64,000 nucleotides of DNA from Bowmanella pacifica. Its GTDB lineage: Bacteria; Pseudomonadota; Gammaproteobacteria; Enterobacterales; Alteromonadaceae. Under the pieces are notes generated by a model that made no database searches, had not been told where the DNA came from, and saw nothing but the letters and a program-made list of their open reading frames with translations. A program made the translations under genes and the position numbers. Where the stretch lies: the NCBI RefSeq assembly GCF_014645355.1, contig NZ_BMLS01000008.1, positions 1-64,000 on the forward strand. The letters run 5' to 3'. Shown here piece by piece: positions 34,941-44,080 of this stretch; within the stretch, counting starts at the first letter, position 1, and every line of letters starts with the position of its first letter.

Positions 34941-35678
34941 CTAGTGACGGGATGGGTTGTTCAGATAAACGGTGACCAACTCGCCATTTCTGTCGATGGT
35001 CAGCATAAGGGAAGCTGAAGAGGCCAGTGGGGCAAGAGCCGAGACCGACAGGTTTTCCTGGCTTAGACTAATACCATTAATGTCCTTAATGACATCACCG
35101 GATTGTAACCCCAATTGGAGAAAGTGAGCTGAGTCGCCAGCCGGGCTGATACGGTATCCTTGAAACGTGCCATTTTCCTGATAACTCTGGCTGTGGAATA
35201 TATTGTTCAGCACATTCAGGGTTTCCGGCCGCTGGGGTTCTGTGGTTGGGGACTCGGGCCGTTCGGCTGTTGCTAAAACAGGCGCCTGACGAAGAGGCAG
35301 TTCGACCTCCTGACCGGCGCTGATGATTTTAACCCGGTCGGGTAATATCTCACTTAACACGGCATTTAGGCCCTGGATCTTTTGTCCTTGCTGATATGTT
35401 TGTTGTTGCAGATCTGAGCGCATTAACACTGCGACTGAATCTTGTTCCGTCCCAAATACCAAGCCGACCAATTGCAGATCTATCTTCGGTGGGTTTGATG
35501 GTCTCTCACTCGGCGTGTTTGGCAGTGGCAACACAGCAAGGGGATTGGGCTTGGTATGCTCAGGCGAATGAACTGGGCGAGGCACGGTCTCCTGATGACT
35601 TGGTTGGTAAACCAATCCCATTGCGGTGAGGACTAAGACCGCGCAAAAAAAGCCTAACCAAAGGGTTCGTCGAGTCAT
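34941..35678 (-). CDS. Stand-alone GspC-like type II secretion protein
   Basis: A 245-aa inner-membrane protein with one TM helix (about residues 5-23) and a Pro-rich linker. It has a homology-region domain (about 62-132: LQLVGLVFGTEQDSVAVLM, QQQTYQQGQKIQG, LPDRVKII) and a C-terminal PDZ domain (about 160-240: GYRISPAGDSAHF, LGLQSGDVIKDINGISL). This is the full GspC layout; GspC links the inner-membrane type II secretion platform to the GspD secretin and helps choose substrates. No other gsp gene is present. The ATG at 35678 follows GGGGTG. It lies 261 nt upstream of the propeller lipoprotein gene in the same direction. Confidence 0.82.
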   Translation of the reverse strand: MTRRTLWLGFFCAVLVLTAMGLVYQPSHQETVPRPVHSPEHTKPNPLAVLPLPNTPSERPSNPPKIDLQLVGLVFGTEQDSVAVLMRSDLQQQTYQQGQKIQGLNAVLSEILPDRVKIISAGQEVELPLRQAPVLATAERPESPTTEPQRPETLNVLNNIFHSQSYQENGTFQGYRISPAGDSAHFLQLGLQSGDVIKDINGISLSQENLSVSALAPLASSASLMLTIDRNGELVTVYLNNPSRH

Positions 35679-35760
35679 GGCACACCCCATTATGCGTCTT
35701 TAGAAAGCATAATGGGGGATAGGTATTGTGCAACTAAATAGCCTTTGCAACGTTGACGCG

Positions 35761-37035
35761 CTATATGCCCAACTTGTCCCGCAGGTTGTAATAAGCCGCT
35801 CCCATAGCGGTAAACGGAATTTGTAATGCCCGCCCACCTAAAAGGGGAAGGTGTGGCAACTTGGCAAATACATCAAAGCGACTGGCCTGACCGGTTATGG
35901 CTTCGGCAGCAACTTTTCCGGCCAGGTGGGTGCAGGTGACACCATGACCGCTGTAGCCCTGCATGTAGTAGATGTTAGTGTCTAGCCGCCCAAACTCCGG
36001 TAAACGGGACAAGGTCAGCAAAAAATTACCCGTCCAGCTGAAGTCAATTTTTACTCCTTTAAGGCTGGGAAAGGTGGCTTCAAGTTTAGGTCGGATTAAA
36101 CGTTCTATATCCGCCGGATCGCGGGCACCGTACACCACGCCACCGCCATACAGTAGCCGGTGGTCGGCTGTGGTACGGTAGTAATCGAGCAGGTAGTTGC
36201 AATCTTCAACACAATAATTGGCCGGTAGTAGCTCACGGCAACGGGTTTCACCTAATTCTTCGGTAGTGATGATTTGAGTACCGCAAGGCATATTGCGTTT
36301 GCTAAGCTCTGGCAGCACATGGCTGAGATAGGCATTGGCGCCAACCACCAGATAACGGGCGTTAACCGAACCCAGTGCAGTATGCACTTGCACGGTTTTA
36401 CCTCGCTGGACTTTGGTTACCGGACTTTGTTCAAAAACCTGTCCTCCAAGGGACTGGATCGCCCGGGCTTCTCCTTGTGCCAGTTTCAGGGGCTGGATAT
36501 GGCCGCTTAAACCATCACTGAGGCCACCCACATAGCGTTCGGAATTGACAATATTGGCCAGCGCGTTGCTATCCAACAGAGTAAGTTGCTGATTGCCGTG
36601 TTGCTGCCATAAACGCTGCTGTGTTTCGAGGTGTTGCATTTGTTTGTCGTTCAGGGCAACAAAGGCGCCACCGGGTACATAGTCACAATCAATCTGATAC
36701 TGCTGGATCAATTGTCTGATAATCTCGCCGCCTTCGAACATCATAGCGGCCATGGCATCCCCCGCAGCCTGACCATAACGGGTGGCGATATGATCCACAT
36801 CACGGCTATAGCTGTTAACTATCTGTCCACCATTACGCCCACTGGCGCCATAGCCGATGCGATTGGCTTCCAGCAGCACAACTTTCATTCCGGCTTGCGC
36901 CAGGTGCAGGGCCGTCGACAATCCGGTAAAGCCACCCCCTAAGACGCAGACATCGGTATGCAGGGTGTGTTGTAGTTGTGGATAGTCAGTGCTACCTGCG
37001 TTGAATTGATAATAGCTGTTAACAAGTTCACCCAT
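35761..37035 (-). CDS. puuB: Gamma-glutamylputrescine oxidase, copy 1
   Basis: An FAD-dependent amine oxidase of the DAO family (424 aa) that oxidises gamma-glutamylputrescine to the aldehyde. The Rossmann motif VCVLGGGFTGLSTALHLA, the GYGASGRNGGQI segment and the C-terminal YYMQGYSGHGVTCTHLAGK are characteristic of PuuB/OrdL proteins. GGGAGG precedes the ATG. It closes the large minus-strand puu/pot unit after the TorF-like porin. A second paralogue lies at 49316-50599. Confidence 0.88.
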   Translation of the reverse strand: MGELVNSYYQFNAGSTDYPQLQHTLHTDVCVLGGGFTGLSTALHLAQAGMKVVLLEANRIGYGASGRNGGQIVNSYSRDVDHIATRYGQAAGDAMAAMMFEGGEIIRQLIQQYQIDCDYVPGGAFVALNDKQMQHLETQQRLWQQHGNQQLTLLDSNALANIVNSERYVGGLSDGLSGHIQPLKLAQGEARAIQSLGGQVFEQSPVTKVQRGKTVQVHTALGSVNARYLVVGANAYLSHVLPELSKRNMPCGTQIITTEELGETRCRELLPANYCVEDCNYLLDYYRTTADHRLLYGGGVVYGARDPADIERLIRPKLEATFPSLKGVKIDFSWTGNFLLTLSRLPEFGRLDTNIYYMQGYSGHGVTCTHLAGKVAAEAITGQASRFDVFAKLPHLPLLGGRALQIPFTAMGAAYYNLRDKLGI

Positions 37036-37092
37036 CTCAGACCTCCCAATGGGAAGCCAGGCCCCAATGGATCTGGCTCATTGCAAACCTAT

Positions 37093-37764
37093 TCAGAAGT
37101 TATAACTGACGCCCACTGTGAACTTGGACGAATCATCACCGTCCAAATCGTTATACCAGGCGCTGACATCAAACGAGAAGTCGCCGTAGTCTTTCAGCAC
37201 AGACAGGCGGCCCCAGTCATAGTCTTCATCTTCGCCATATTCTTCCCAACCCTGGCGGCCGTATTCGAGCTCCAGTGAGAGGTCTTCCTGAATACTGAAA
37301 CTGGCTACAACTGACATATGCAGAGCATTCATATCTTCATAGGCGCTGGAGCCTAGAGAGTCATTGGTGTAGTCAAGGTTGATACCCAGACTGAAATTGC
37401 TTGATAACGCTTTGCTAAGCCCGGCGTGCAACTCCATATAGTTGTATTCATCTTCATCCAGATAGGCGTAGTAAACCGCCATCAGGTCATATTCCAGTCC
37501 GTCTGCCAGTTCACCGGCATAGCCTACGAACAAATCCACTTCGGTATCATCCGTGACCGGTGATGCCCAGATTCCGGCATACCAGCCTGAATCTTCGGCG
37601 CTCCAATCAAGACCTGCTTGAATGGCCGGGTCCTTGTCATTCAGGCTCAGTCCCCGGAACATATAGTCTGAGGTGAGAGTAACATAACCACTGACTTCAG
37701 CATTTGCCATGACAGGCAGCGCAAAGAGTAGGACGCTTGAGAGTAATTTGGTTTTGAGTTTCAT
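37093..37764 (-). CDS. TorF-like putative outer-membrane porin
   Basis: A 223-aa beta-barrel protein with a signal peptide (MKLKTKLLSSVLLFALPVMANA). It then has SGYVTLTSDYMFRGLSLND, DWSAEDSGWYAGIWASPV and a terminal Phe (VGVSYNF). This is the TorF/Gcw_chp family of small putative porins. The ATG at 37764 has AAGGAA upstream. It sits between puuC and puuB in the same direction, so it may provide an outer-membrane channel for polyamines. That role is an inference from context. Confidence 0.82.
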   Translation of the reverse strand: MKLKTKLLSSVLLFALPVMANAEVSGYVTLTSDYMFRGLSLNDKDPAIQAGLDWSAEDSGWYAGIWASPVTDDTEVDLFVGYAGELADGLEYDLMAVYYAYLDEDEYNYMELHAGLSKALSSNFSLGINLDYTNDSLGSSAYEDMNALHMSVVASFSIQEDLSLELEYGRQGWEEYGEDEDYDWGRLSVLKDYGDFSFDVSAWYNDLDGDDSSKFTVGVSYNF

Positions 37765-37923
37765 CCAGGTTTCCTTCAATACATTATTGTTAGTATCCAG
37801 ACGGGACAACTTACTCCGCCTTGGGTTGGGAACGTGTCCCAATGCTCTTAATGTTTACATAACACGATGACCGACTCGGGTTTTAAACGCTTGTAATCAG
37901 TGACCGATTTCCTGGTAGGTGGA

Positions 37924-39429
37924 TTAAAGTTGGATCCACGTGGTTTTCAGTTCAGTGTATTTGTCCAAAGCATGCAGGGATTTATCTCGCCCGTTGCCGG
38001 ATTGTTTAAAGCCACCAAAAGGCACTGTCATATCACCGTCGTTATAGTTATTGATCCACACCGAACCGGCGCGGAGCTGTTTGGCGAGTTTATGGGCCCG
38101 CGACAGGTTGGCGGTCCACAGGGCTGCCCCCAGTCCATAGTCGGTGTCATTGGCGATTTCAATGGCTTGCTGTTCATCATTAAAGGGAATCACTGTCATC
38201 ACTGGGCCGAATATTTCCTCCCGGGCAATACGCATTTGGTTATCAGCGCCGGTGAAAATGGTGGGTTCAACAAAAGCCCCTTTGTCTGCATCCAGCGCCG
38301 CTGAGCCGCCCAGCGCCAGAGTGGCACCGCCTTGCTGGCCCCATTGAATGTATTGCAAAACGCTGCCCTGATGTTGTTTATCCACCAGAGCACCCATGTT
38401 TGTGGCAGGGTTCAGTGGGTCGCCGGGTTTGAAGTGGCGACTGGCTTCCACCACTTTTTGTACAAACTCATCGTGAATACTGCGCTCTACCAACAAACGG
38501 GTGCCGGCCACACAGACCTCGCCTTGATTGTAGAAACAGCCTGACGCGGCGCTGCGGGCGGCCTTATCTAGGTTCGGACAATCGGCGAAGACAATATTGG
38601 GGTTTTTACCGCCGGCTTCGAGCCAAACCCGTTTCATATTGGATTGACCTGCGTATTCCAACAGCGTGCGGGCGGTGCGGGTGGATCCGGTAAAGGCCAG
38701 GCAATCAACCTGCATATGCAGCCCCAGCGCTTTGCCTACCGTGTGGCCAAATCCTGGCACCACGTTAAAAACACCGTCTGGAATACCGGCTTCACTGGCA
38801 AGCCGTGCCAGATAAATCGCCGTCAGCGAGGATTTTTCTGACGGTTTGAGTACCACTGAGTTGCCCGCCGCTAATGCCGGGCCAATTTTCCAGCAGGCCA
38901 ACCACAACGGAAAATTCCACGGCGTAATAGCCGCTACCACACCAATGGGCTCGCGGGTGATAGTCGCCAGCACATCCTCTTGGGTGGGGGCTACTTCATC
39001 ATAGATTTTGTCGATAGCTTCGCCGTGCCAGCGAATCACATCGGCGCTACCGGGCACATCCACATGAAAACTCTCGCTGATGGGTTTGCCCATATCCAAG
39101 GTTTCTAACGCGGCAAGCTCGGTTTGGTTTGCCTCCATTAAGACGGCCAGTTTAATTAGTGCCTCTTTGCGTACCTTAGGTGACTGATTTCGCCACACGC
39201 CAGACTCAAAGCTTTGCCTGGCGGTCTTCACGGCTAGTTCAACATCGGCTTCATCGCATTCGGCGATATGCGCAATAATCTCGCTGTTGGCAGGGTTTAC
39301 ACAATCAAAAGTGCGGCCGCTTTGGGCCTGGGTGTAGCCGCCGTTAATAAAAGCGCGCCCTTCAATTTGTTGCTGACTGACAAGCGCTTGGCAATAGGCT
39401 TGCCACTGGTCATAGGTTTTGTCACTCAT
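37924..39429 (-). CDS. puuC: Gamma-glutamyl-gamma-aminobutyraldehyde dehydrogenase
   Basis: An NAD(P)-dependent aldehyde dehydrogenase of 501 aa that oxidises gamma-glutamyl-gamma-aminobutyraldehyde to gamma-glutamyl-GABA. The general base is Glu271 (LEAGGKNP) and the nucleophile Cys306 (NQGEVCVAG); ITPWNFPLWL and FTGSTRTA mark the cofactor domain. The ATG at 39429 has GAGGAGAAT upstream. It follows puuR by 17 nt. Like Escherichia coli PuuC, it may also accept other aminoaldehydes. Confidence 0.93.
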   Translation of the reverse strand: MSDKTYDQWQAYCQALVSQQQIEGRAFINGGYTQAQSGRTFDCVNPANSEIIAHIAECDEADVELAVKTARQSFESGVWRNQSPKVRKEALIKLAVLMEANQTELAALETLDMGKPISESFHVDVPGSADVIRWHGEAIDKIYDEVAPTQEDVLATITREPIGVVAAITPWNFPLWLACWKIGPALAAGNSVVLKPSEKSSLTAIYLARLASEAGIPDGVFNVVPGFGHTVGKALGLHMQVDCLAFTGSTRTARTLLEYAGQSNMKRVWLEAGGKNPNIVFADCPNLDKAARSAASGCFYNQGEVCVAGTRLLVERSIHDEFVQKVVEASRHFKPGDPLNPATNMGALVDKQHQGSVLQYIQWGQQGGATLALGGSAALDADKGAFVEPTIFTGADNQMRIAREEIFGPVMTVIPFNDEQQAIEIANDTDYGLGAALWTANLSRAHKLAKQLRAGSVWINNYNDGDMTVPFGGFKQSGNGRDKSLHALDKYTELKTTWIQL

Positions 39430-39446
39430 CGGATTCTCCTCGGGCG

Positions 39447-39989
39447 TTAAAAACTGGCCGGGGTGACGGCACTGATAATTTTGCATACCTCATTACCCCG
39501 GTTAACAAACTGGTGGGGCAACTGGGTATTCAAATAGTAGCTGTCTCCGGCTTTTAATTGATATTCCTGGTGGCCTTGTAAAATTGTCAGTTCCCCACAA
39601 AGCACAGTCCCGGCTTCCTGACCTGGGTGACTTATCCATTCTTCACCAGTGCCGCTGCCCGGTGGATAGATTTCCTGCAGAAAGGTCAGTTGTCGGTCCG
39701 CTTTTTCAGCCCCGACCAGCAGATATTGCACACCGTCGCTGCCTATGTCTGTCAGTTCATCAGGGCCATAAACAAGCTTGTCCTCTTCGACAAAATCATG
39801 GGTAAAAAACTGACTAAGTGGCATGGACAGTCCTTTAAGTATCTTGTGTAGATTACTAATAGACGGGCTGACCGCATCACGTTCAATCATCGACAGCGTG
39901 CTGTTGGGCAAGCTGACCAGCTTGGCCAGCTCTCGTTGTGATAGCCCGCGCTGTTTTCGCAGCGCTTTAATACGTTTACCTACTTTCAT
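39447..39989 (-). CDS. puuR: PuuR-like repressor (XRE helix-turn-helix plus cupin)
   Basis: A 180-aa regulator with an N-terminal Cro/CI-type helix-turn-helix (RIKALRKQRGLSQRELAKL, LPNSTLSMIERDAVSPSISN) and a C-terminal cupin (about 105-175: EEWISHPGQEAGTVLCGEL, GDSYYLNTQLPHQFVNRGN). Escherichia coli PuuR has the same architecture and size and releases DNA when putrescine is present. The start overlaps the potI stop in an ATGA arrangement, so translation is coupled. It probably controls the divergent puuD and puuA promoters. Confidence 0.9.
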   Translation of the reverse strand: MKVGKRIKALRKQRGLSQRELAKLVSLPNSTLSMIERDAVSPSISNLHKILKGLSMPLSQFFTHDFVEEDKLVYGPDELTDIGSDGVQYLLVGAEKADRQLTFLQEIYPPGSGTGEEWISHPGQEAGTVLCGELTILQGHQEYQLKAGDSYYLNTQLPHQFVNRGNEVCKIISAVTPASF

Positions 39990-40813
39990 GATTGTGACAA
40001 TGCCCGCTGTTCCCGCAATCGGGCTTTTTCCACGCGTCTGGCGTAATACCAAGAGGCGAACACTAAGCTGGTGACAATACCGATAATGATAGTCGCCAGG
40101 GCGTTGATCTCGGGGCTTACCCCTAAACGCACCGATGAAAAGACCACCATAGGTAGGGTGGTGGAGCCGGGGCCGGAAACGAAGCTGGCGATCACCAAAT
40201 CATCCAGGCTGAGGGTAAAGGCCAACAGCCAACCCGAAACTAGGGCAGGTGCAATCATGGGTAAGGTAATAGTAAAAAATACCTTCAACGGCGTGGCGCC
40301 AAGATCCTGCGCGGCTTCTTCTACCGACATGTCCATTTCGGTCAGCCTTGAACCCACTACCACGGCCACATAGGCGGTACAAAAGGTGGTATGCGCCAGC
40401 CAAATCGTTGTCATACCGCGACTTTCCGGCCAGCCTACCAATTGTGCCATGGCCACAAAAAGCAGCAGCAACGACAAACCGGTAATGACTTCTGGCATCA
40501 CCAGTGGTGCGGTTATCATGCCACGCAGTAAGGTGCTACATTTGAAACCTTTAAACCTGGCCAGTACAAAAGCGGCCAGGGTACCCAGGATAACGGCAGC
40601 CGTGGCGGAGAAAAACGCAATTTTCAGGCTGTTTGCCACCGCATCCAACAGCTTCTGGTTTTCCAGCAGCGCCCCGTACCATTTGGTTGAGAACCCGGCC
40701 CAAACCGTGACCAGGCGCGATTCGTTAAAAGAATAAATCACCAGAATCAGCATAGGTGCATACAAAAAGGCCAGTCCCAGCCACAGCATCATCTTACTGA
40801 AGGAAAAACGCAT
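39986..40813 (-). CDS. potI: Putrescine ABC transporter permease PotI
   Basis: An inner-membrane permease of 275 aa with six helices and the EAA loop (EAAQDLGATPLKVFFTITLPMI) that contacts the ATPase. It forms a heterodimer with PotH. The N-terminal LAFLYAPMLILVIYSFNESR is typical of PotI/PotC. It overlaps potH by 1 nt and puuR by 4 nt. Confidence 0.94.
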   Translation of the reverse strand: MRFSFSKMMLWLGLAFLYAPMLILVIYSFNESRLVTVWAGFSTKWYGALLENQKLLDAVANSLKIAFFSATAAVILGTLAAFVLARFKGFKCSTLLRGMITAPLVMPEVITGLSLLLLFVAMAQLVGWPESRGMTTIWLAHTTFCTAYVAVVVGSRLTEMDMSVEEAAQDLGATPLKVFFTITLPMIAPALVSGWLLAFTLSLDDLVIASFVSGPGSTTLPMVVFSSVRLGVSPEINALATIIIGIVTSLVFASWYYARRVEKARLREQRALSQS

Positions 40814-41724
40814 CAGGCTTCCTCCGTTTGACGATTCTGGATGCGGTCAAACCACATAATAGGAATGATCAGCAACACCAGCATGACGATGGCCACGGCT
40901 GAAGCCACCGGCCAGTCGCGGTTGTTAAAGAATTCCTCCCACAGCACCTTACCTATCATCAGAGTTTGCGGGCCGCCCAGTAGTTCGGGGATCACAAATT
41001 CACCCACCGCAGGAATAAATACCAGCATACAGCCAGCAATAATCCCCGCTTTGGTCAGTGGCACTATCACTCGCATCAAGGTGGTAAAAGGTGAGGCGCC
41101 GAGATCTTGTGACGCCTCCACCAGGCTATGATCCAGCTTCATCATATTGGCGTACAACGGCAAAATCATAAATGGCAGATAGGCGTACACTATGCCGATA
41201 TACACGGCGAAATCGGTATGCAGCATAATGATGGGGTCATCAATTATCCCCAGGCTCATGAGGAAATTATTGATATAGCCATTGGGCTTTAAAATACCTA
41301 TCCAGGCGTAAATGCGAATTAAAAATGATGTCCAGGACGGCAAAATGACCAACAACAGCAAGACATTCCGGGTTGAGGCCGGCGCACGGCTGATAGCCAG
41401 TGCCATAGGGTAACCAATCAGCAGGCACAGCAAGGTTGATACCAAGGCGATGCGAATAGAGCTGAGGTAGGCGCTCAGATACAAATCGTCGCTGAACAGA
41501 TAAGCATAATTGCCCAGGTTCAGGTCAATGGTCAGGCGATTGTCATCAAAAGTGACTAAATCCGTGTACGGGGGAATGGCAATTTCGGTTTCGGCGAAAC
41601 TGATCTTCAACACGATGATAAAAGGCACCAGGAAAAACAGCAGCAGCCACACATAAGGGATAGCGATGACGCCACTGCGGGGTTTTAGCAACCAGCTTTG
41701 CCTAAGGCGTTTGAGCAGCTCCAT
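40813..41724 (-). CDS. potH: Putrescine ABC transporter permease PotH
   Basis: An inner-membrane permease of 303 aa with six helices, LFFLVPFIIVLKISFAE near the N-terminus and the EAA loop EASQDLGASPFTTLMRVIVPL. It pairs with PotI and is coupled to potG, which ends 2 nt upstream. Confidence 0.94.
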   Translation of the reverse strand: MELLKRLRQSWLLKPRSGVIAIPYVWLLLFFLVPFIIVLKISFAETEIAIPPYTDLVTFDDNRLTIDLNLGNYAYLFSDDLYLSAYLSSIRIALVSTLLCLLIGYPMALAISRAPASTRNVLLLLVILPSWTSFLIRIYAWIGILKPNGYINNFLMSLGIIDDPIIMLHTDFAVYIGIVYAYLPFMILPLYANMMKLDHSLVEASQDLGASPFTTLMRVIVPLTKAGIIAGCMLVFIPAVGEFVIPELLGGPQTLMIGKVLWEEFFNNRDWPVASAVAIVMLVLLIIPIMWFDRIQNRQTEEA

Positions 41725-41726
41725 GC

Positions 41727-42845
41727 TTATTCCTCCAGTACCACACAGGCATCTGGCAACCAGGATACATAGACTTTCTGTTCCAGCTCAAAGGGCAGTT
41801 CACGGCGCCTGTCGTTGGTTTGAGTAACCTGGATGAACTGCTTATTGGGGAGCAGAATATGATAAATACTGTGTTGGCCCAGATAAGCCAGGTCATCAAT
41901 GATACCCGTTCCCCAGTTGTATTGTTCATCCGGTTGCTCTGCACTGATACGGATTTTTTCCGGCCGCACGGCAACGCTAACCGGACGGGTGTTGCCCGGG
42001 CCGCTGATACCGTGATCAATATAGATAGGCTTAGCCAGATTGGGCACATTGATCACTACATAGGCGGGCTCTTCTTCTACAATCTCACCGGCAAACAGAT
42101 TCACGTCGCCAATAAAGTCCGCCACGTAGCGGCAGTTGGGGAACTCATAAATATCGTGGGGGGAACCGATTTGCAGAATTTCACCGGCATGCATAATGGC
42201 GATACGGTCGGCCATGGTCATGGCTTCTTCCTGGTCATGAGTCACCATCACGCAGGTGACACCCACTTGCTTGATGATATTCACTAACTCCAACTGCATT
42301 TCACCACGGAGTTTCTTGTCCAGTGCCCCCATGGGTTCGTCGAGTAGCAGTAACTTGGGGCGTTTTGCCAGGCTGCGGGCTAGGGCAACCCGCTGGCGCT
42401 GACCGCCGGACAACTGTGCAGGTTTGCGCAGACGATACTGGCTCATTTGCACTAGCTTGAGCATTTCTTCTACGCGTGCTGCAATGTCGGCCTTGCTTAA
42501 TTTGTCCTGCTGTAAACCATAGGCAATGTTTTGCTCCACCGTCATATGCGGGAAAAGTGCATAGGATTGAAACATCATATTGAATGGGCGGCGATAGGGC
42601 GGGATTTGCGCGATATCTTCGCCATTTAGCAGGATCTTGCCACCAGTTGGCTTTTCAAAGCCGGATAACATGCGAAGTAAAGTGGATTTTCCACAACCCG
42701 ATCCGCCCAGCAGGGCAAAAATTTCCCCCTGATAGAACTGCAGGTTTACGTCGCGCACGGCCGGATGGCCGTCAAAATGCTTGCTTAATTTATTCAGTTC
42801 CAGCAACACCGGGCTGGGAGAGTGAGAAAGGTGTTTCAAGGTCAT
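41727..42845 (-). CDS. potG: Putrescine ABC transporter ATPase PotG
   Basis: A 372-aa ABC ATPase with all motifs intact: Walker A LLGGSGCGKSTLL, Q-loop FQSYALFPH, signature LSGGQRQRVALARSL, Walker B LLLLDEPMGALD and switch MVTHDQEEAM. A C-terminal TOBE domain (about 290-365) follows. It powers putrescine uptake with PotF, PotH and PotI. Confidence 0.94.
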   Translation of the reverse strand: MTLKHLSHSPSPVLLELNKLSKHFDGHPAVRDVNLQFYQGEIFALLGGSGCGKSTLLRMLSGFEKPTGGKILLNGEDIAQIPPYRRPFNMMFQSYALFPHMTVEQNIAYGLQQDKLSKADIAARVEEMLKLVQMSQYRLRKPAQLSGGQRQRVALARSLAKRPKLLLLDEPMGALDKKLRGEMQLELVNIIKQVGVTCVMVTHDQEEAMTMADRIAIMHAGEILQIGSPHDIYEFPNCRYVADFIGDVNLFAGEIVEEEPAYVVINVPNLAKPIYIDHGISGPGNTRPVSVAVRPEKIRISAEQPDEQYNWGTGIIDDLAYLGQHSIYHILLPNKQFIQVTQTNDRRRELPFELEQKVYVSWLPDACVVLEE

Positions 42846-42914
42846 CAGTACGGGGATCCTTTATCGCATTAGTCAGCCCCGGACAGCATAATCTGTCCGG
42901 GACATTTGCCATGA

Positions 42915-44012
42915 TTACTTACCGGCTTTCATTTCCGTCCACACTTTATTGGTAGCGCGGGAAACTTTGGCAGGCCGTACTTCAAAGGTATAAAGCTTTT
43001 CCATTACATCGGCTGGTGGGTAAATGGCCGGATTGCCGGTGATGTCAGGATCCACCATACTGGTAGAGGTTTTGTTGCCGTTGGGGTAGGACACATAGTC
43101 GCTGATACCGGCAATCACCTCTGGCTCCATCAAATAGTTAACGAAGTCATAGGCGGCTTCTGCATGCTTAGCATCGGCAGGAATGGCCAGCATATCGAAC
43201 CACATGGCTGCGCCTTCTTTGGGGATAACATAGCCAACGGTAACGCCGTTATCGGCTTCATCGGCACGATCCGCGGCCTGGAATACATCACCGCTCCACC
43301 CCACAGCTACACACACATCGCCATTGGCCAGGTCGTTGATATATTGAGACGAATGGAAATAGCGGATATGCGGGCGAATGGTTTTAAGTAATTCACCGGC
43401 TTTTTCAATTTCCTTACTGTCATTGGTGTTGGGATCCATCCCCAAATAATGCAACGCAGCAGGGACAATTTCAGACGCAGCATCCAAGGTCACTACGCCG
43501 CACTCGGCGAGCTTTGAAATGATTTCAGGCTTGAAGATCATATCCCAGCTGTTGACCTCAAAGTCGTCACCTAAAATAGCTTTGACTTTCTCCACGTTGT
43601 AGCCAATGCCTGTGGTACCCCACAGATATGGGATGGCATATTGATTGCCAGGATCGACCCTCTCCAGCTTGGCCATCAGCATAGGATCCAAATGCTTCCA
43701 GTTGGGGAGTTTACTGCGATCCAGTTTGGCAAATACGCCGGCTTTAATCTGACGTCCTAAAAACTGGGCTGAGGGTACCACTACATCGAAACCTGTGTTG
43801 CCGGTTAGTAGCTTGGCTTCAACCACTTCGTTGGAATCGAATACGTCGTACACTACCTTGTTGCCGGACTTTTGTTCATAGTTGGCGACAGTGTCTTCGG
43901 CGATATAATCACTCCAGTTATAGACATGCACAGTATCAGCCTGTGCGGTGGCACAAACTGATGTGGCCAGCACTGAGCCAGCAAGTAACCGCAATTTTGT
44001 GGAGAATGTCAT
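42915..44012 (-). CDS. potF: Putrescine-binding periplasmic protein PotF
   Basis: A 365-aa binding protein with a signal peptide ending at TAQA. The mature start DTVHVYNWSDYIAEDTVANYE is typical of PotF/SpuD, and VCVAVGWSGDVFQAADRA lies in the ligand cleft. It delivers putrescine to PotGHI. It lies 68 nt downstream of the transaminase gene. Confidence 0.93.
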   Translation of the reverse strand: MTFSTKLRLLAGSVLATSVCATAQADTVHVYNWSDYIAEDTVANYEQKSGNKVVYDVFDSNEVVEAKLLTGNTGFDVVVPSAQFLGRQIKAGVFAKLDRSKLPNWKHLDPMLMAKLERVDPGNQYAIPYLWGTTGIGYNVEKVKAILGDDFEVNSWDMIFKPEIISKLAECGVVTLDAASEIVPAALHYLGMDPNTNDSKEIEKAGELLKTIRPHIRYFHSSQYINDLANGDVCVAVGWSGDVFQAADRADEADNGVTVGYVIPKEGAAMWFDMLAIPADAKHAEAAYDFVNYLMEPEVIAGISDYVSYPNGNKTSTSMVDPDITGNPAIYPPADVMEKLYTFEVRPAKVSRATNKVWTEMKAGK

Positions 44013-44080
44013 TGTTCTTCCTTATTCGATAAGTTGGAGGTTTAGGTCAATCGTGCTGATTTCACTGTTGTCCAGCTTTA

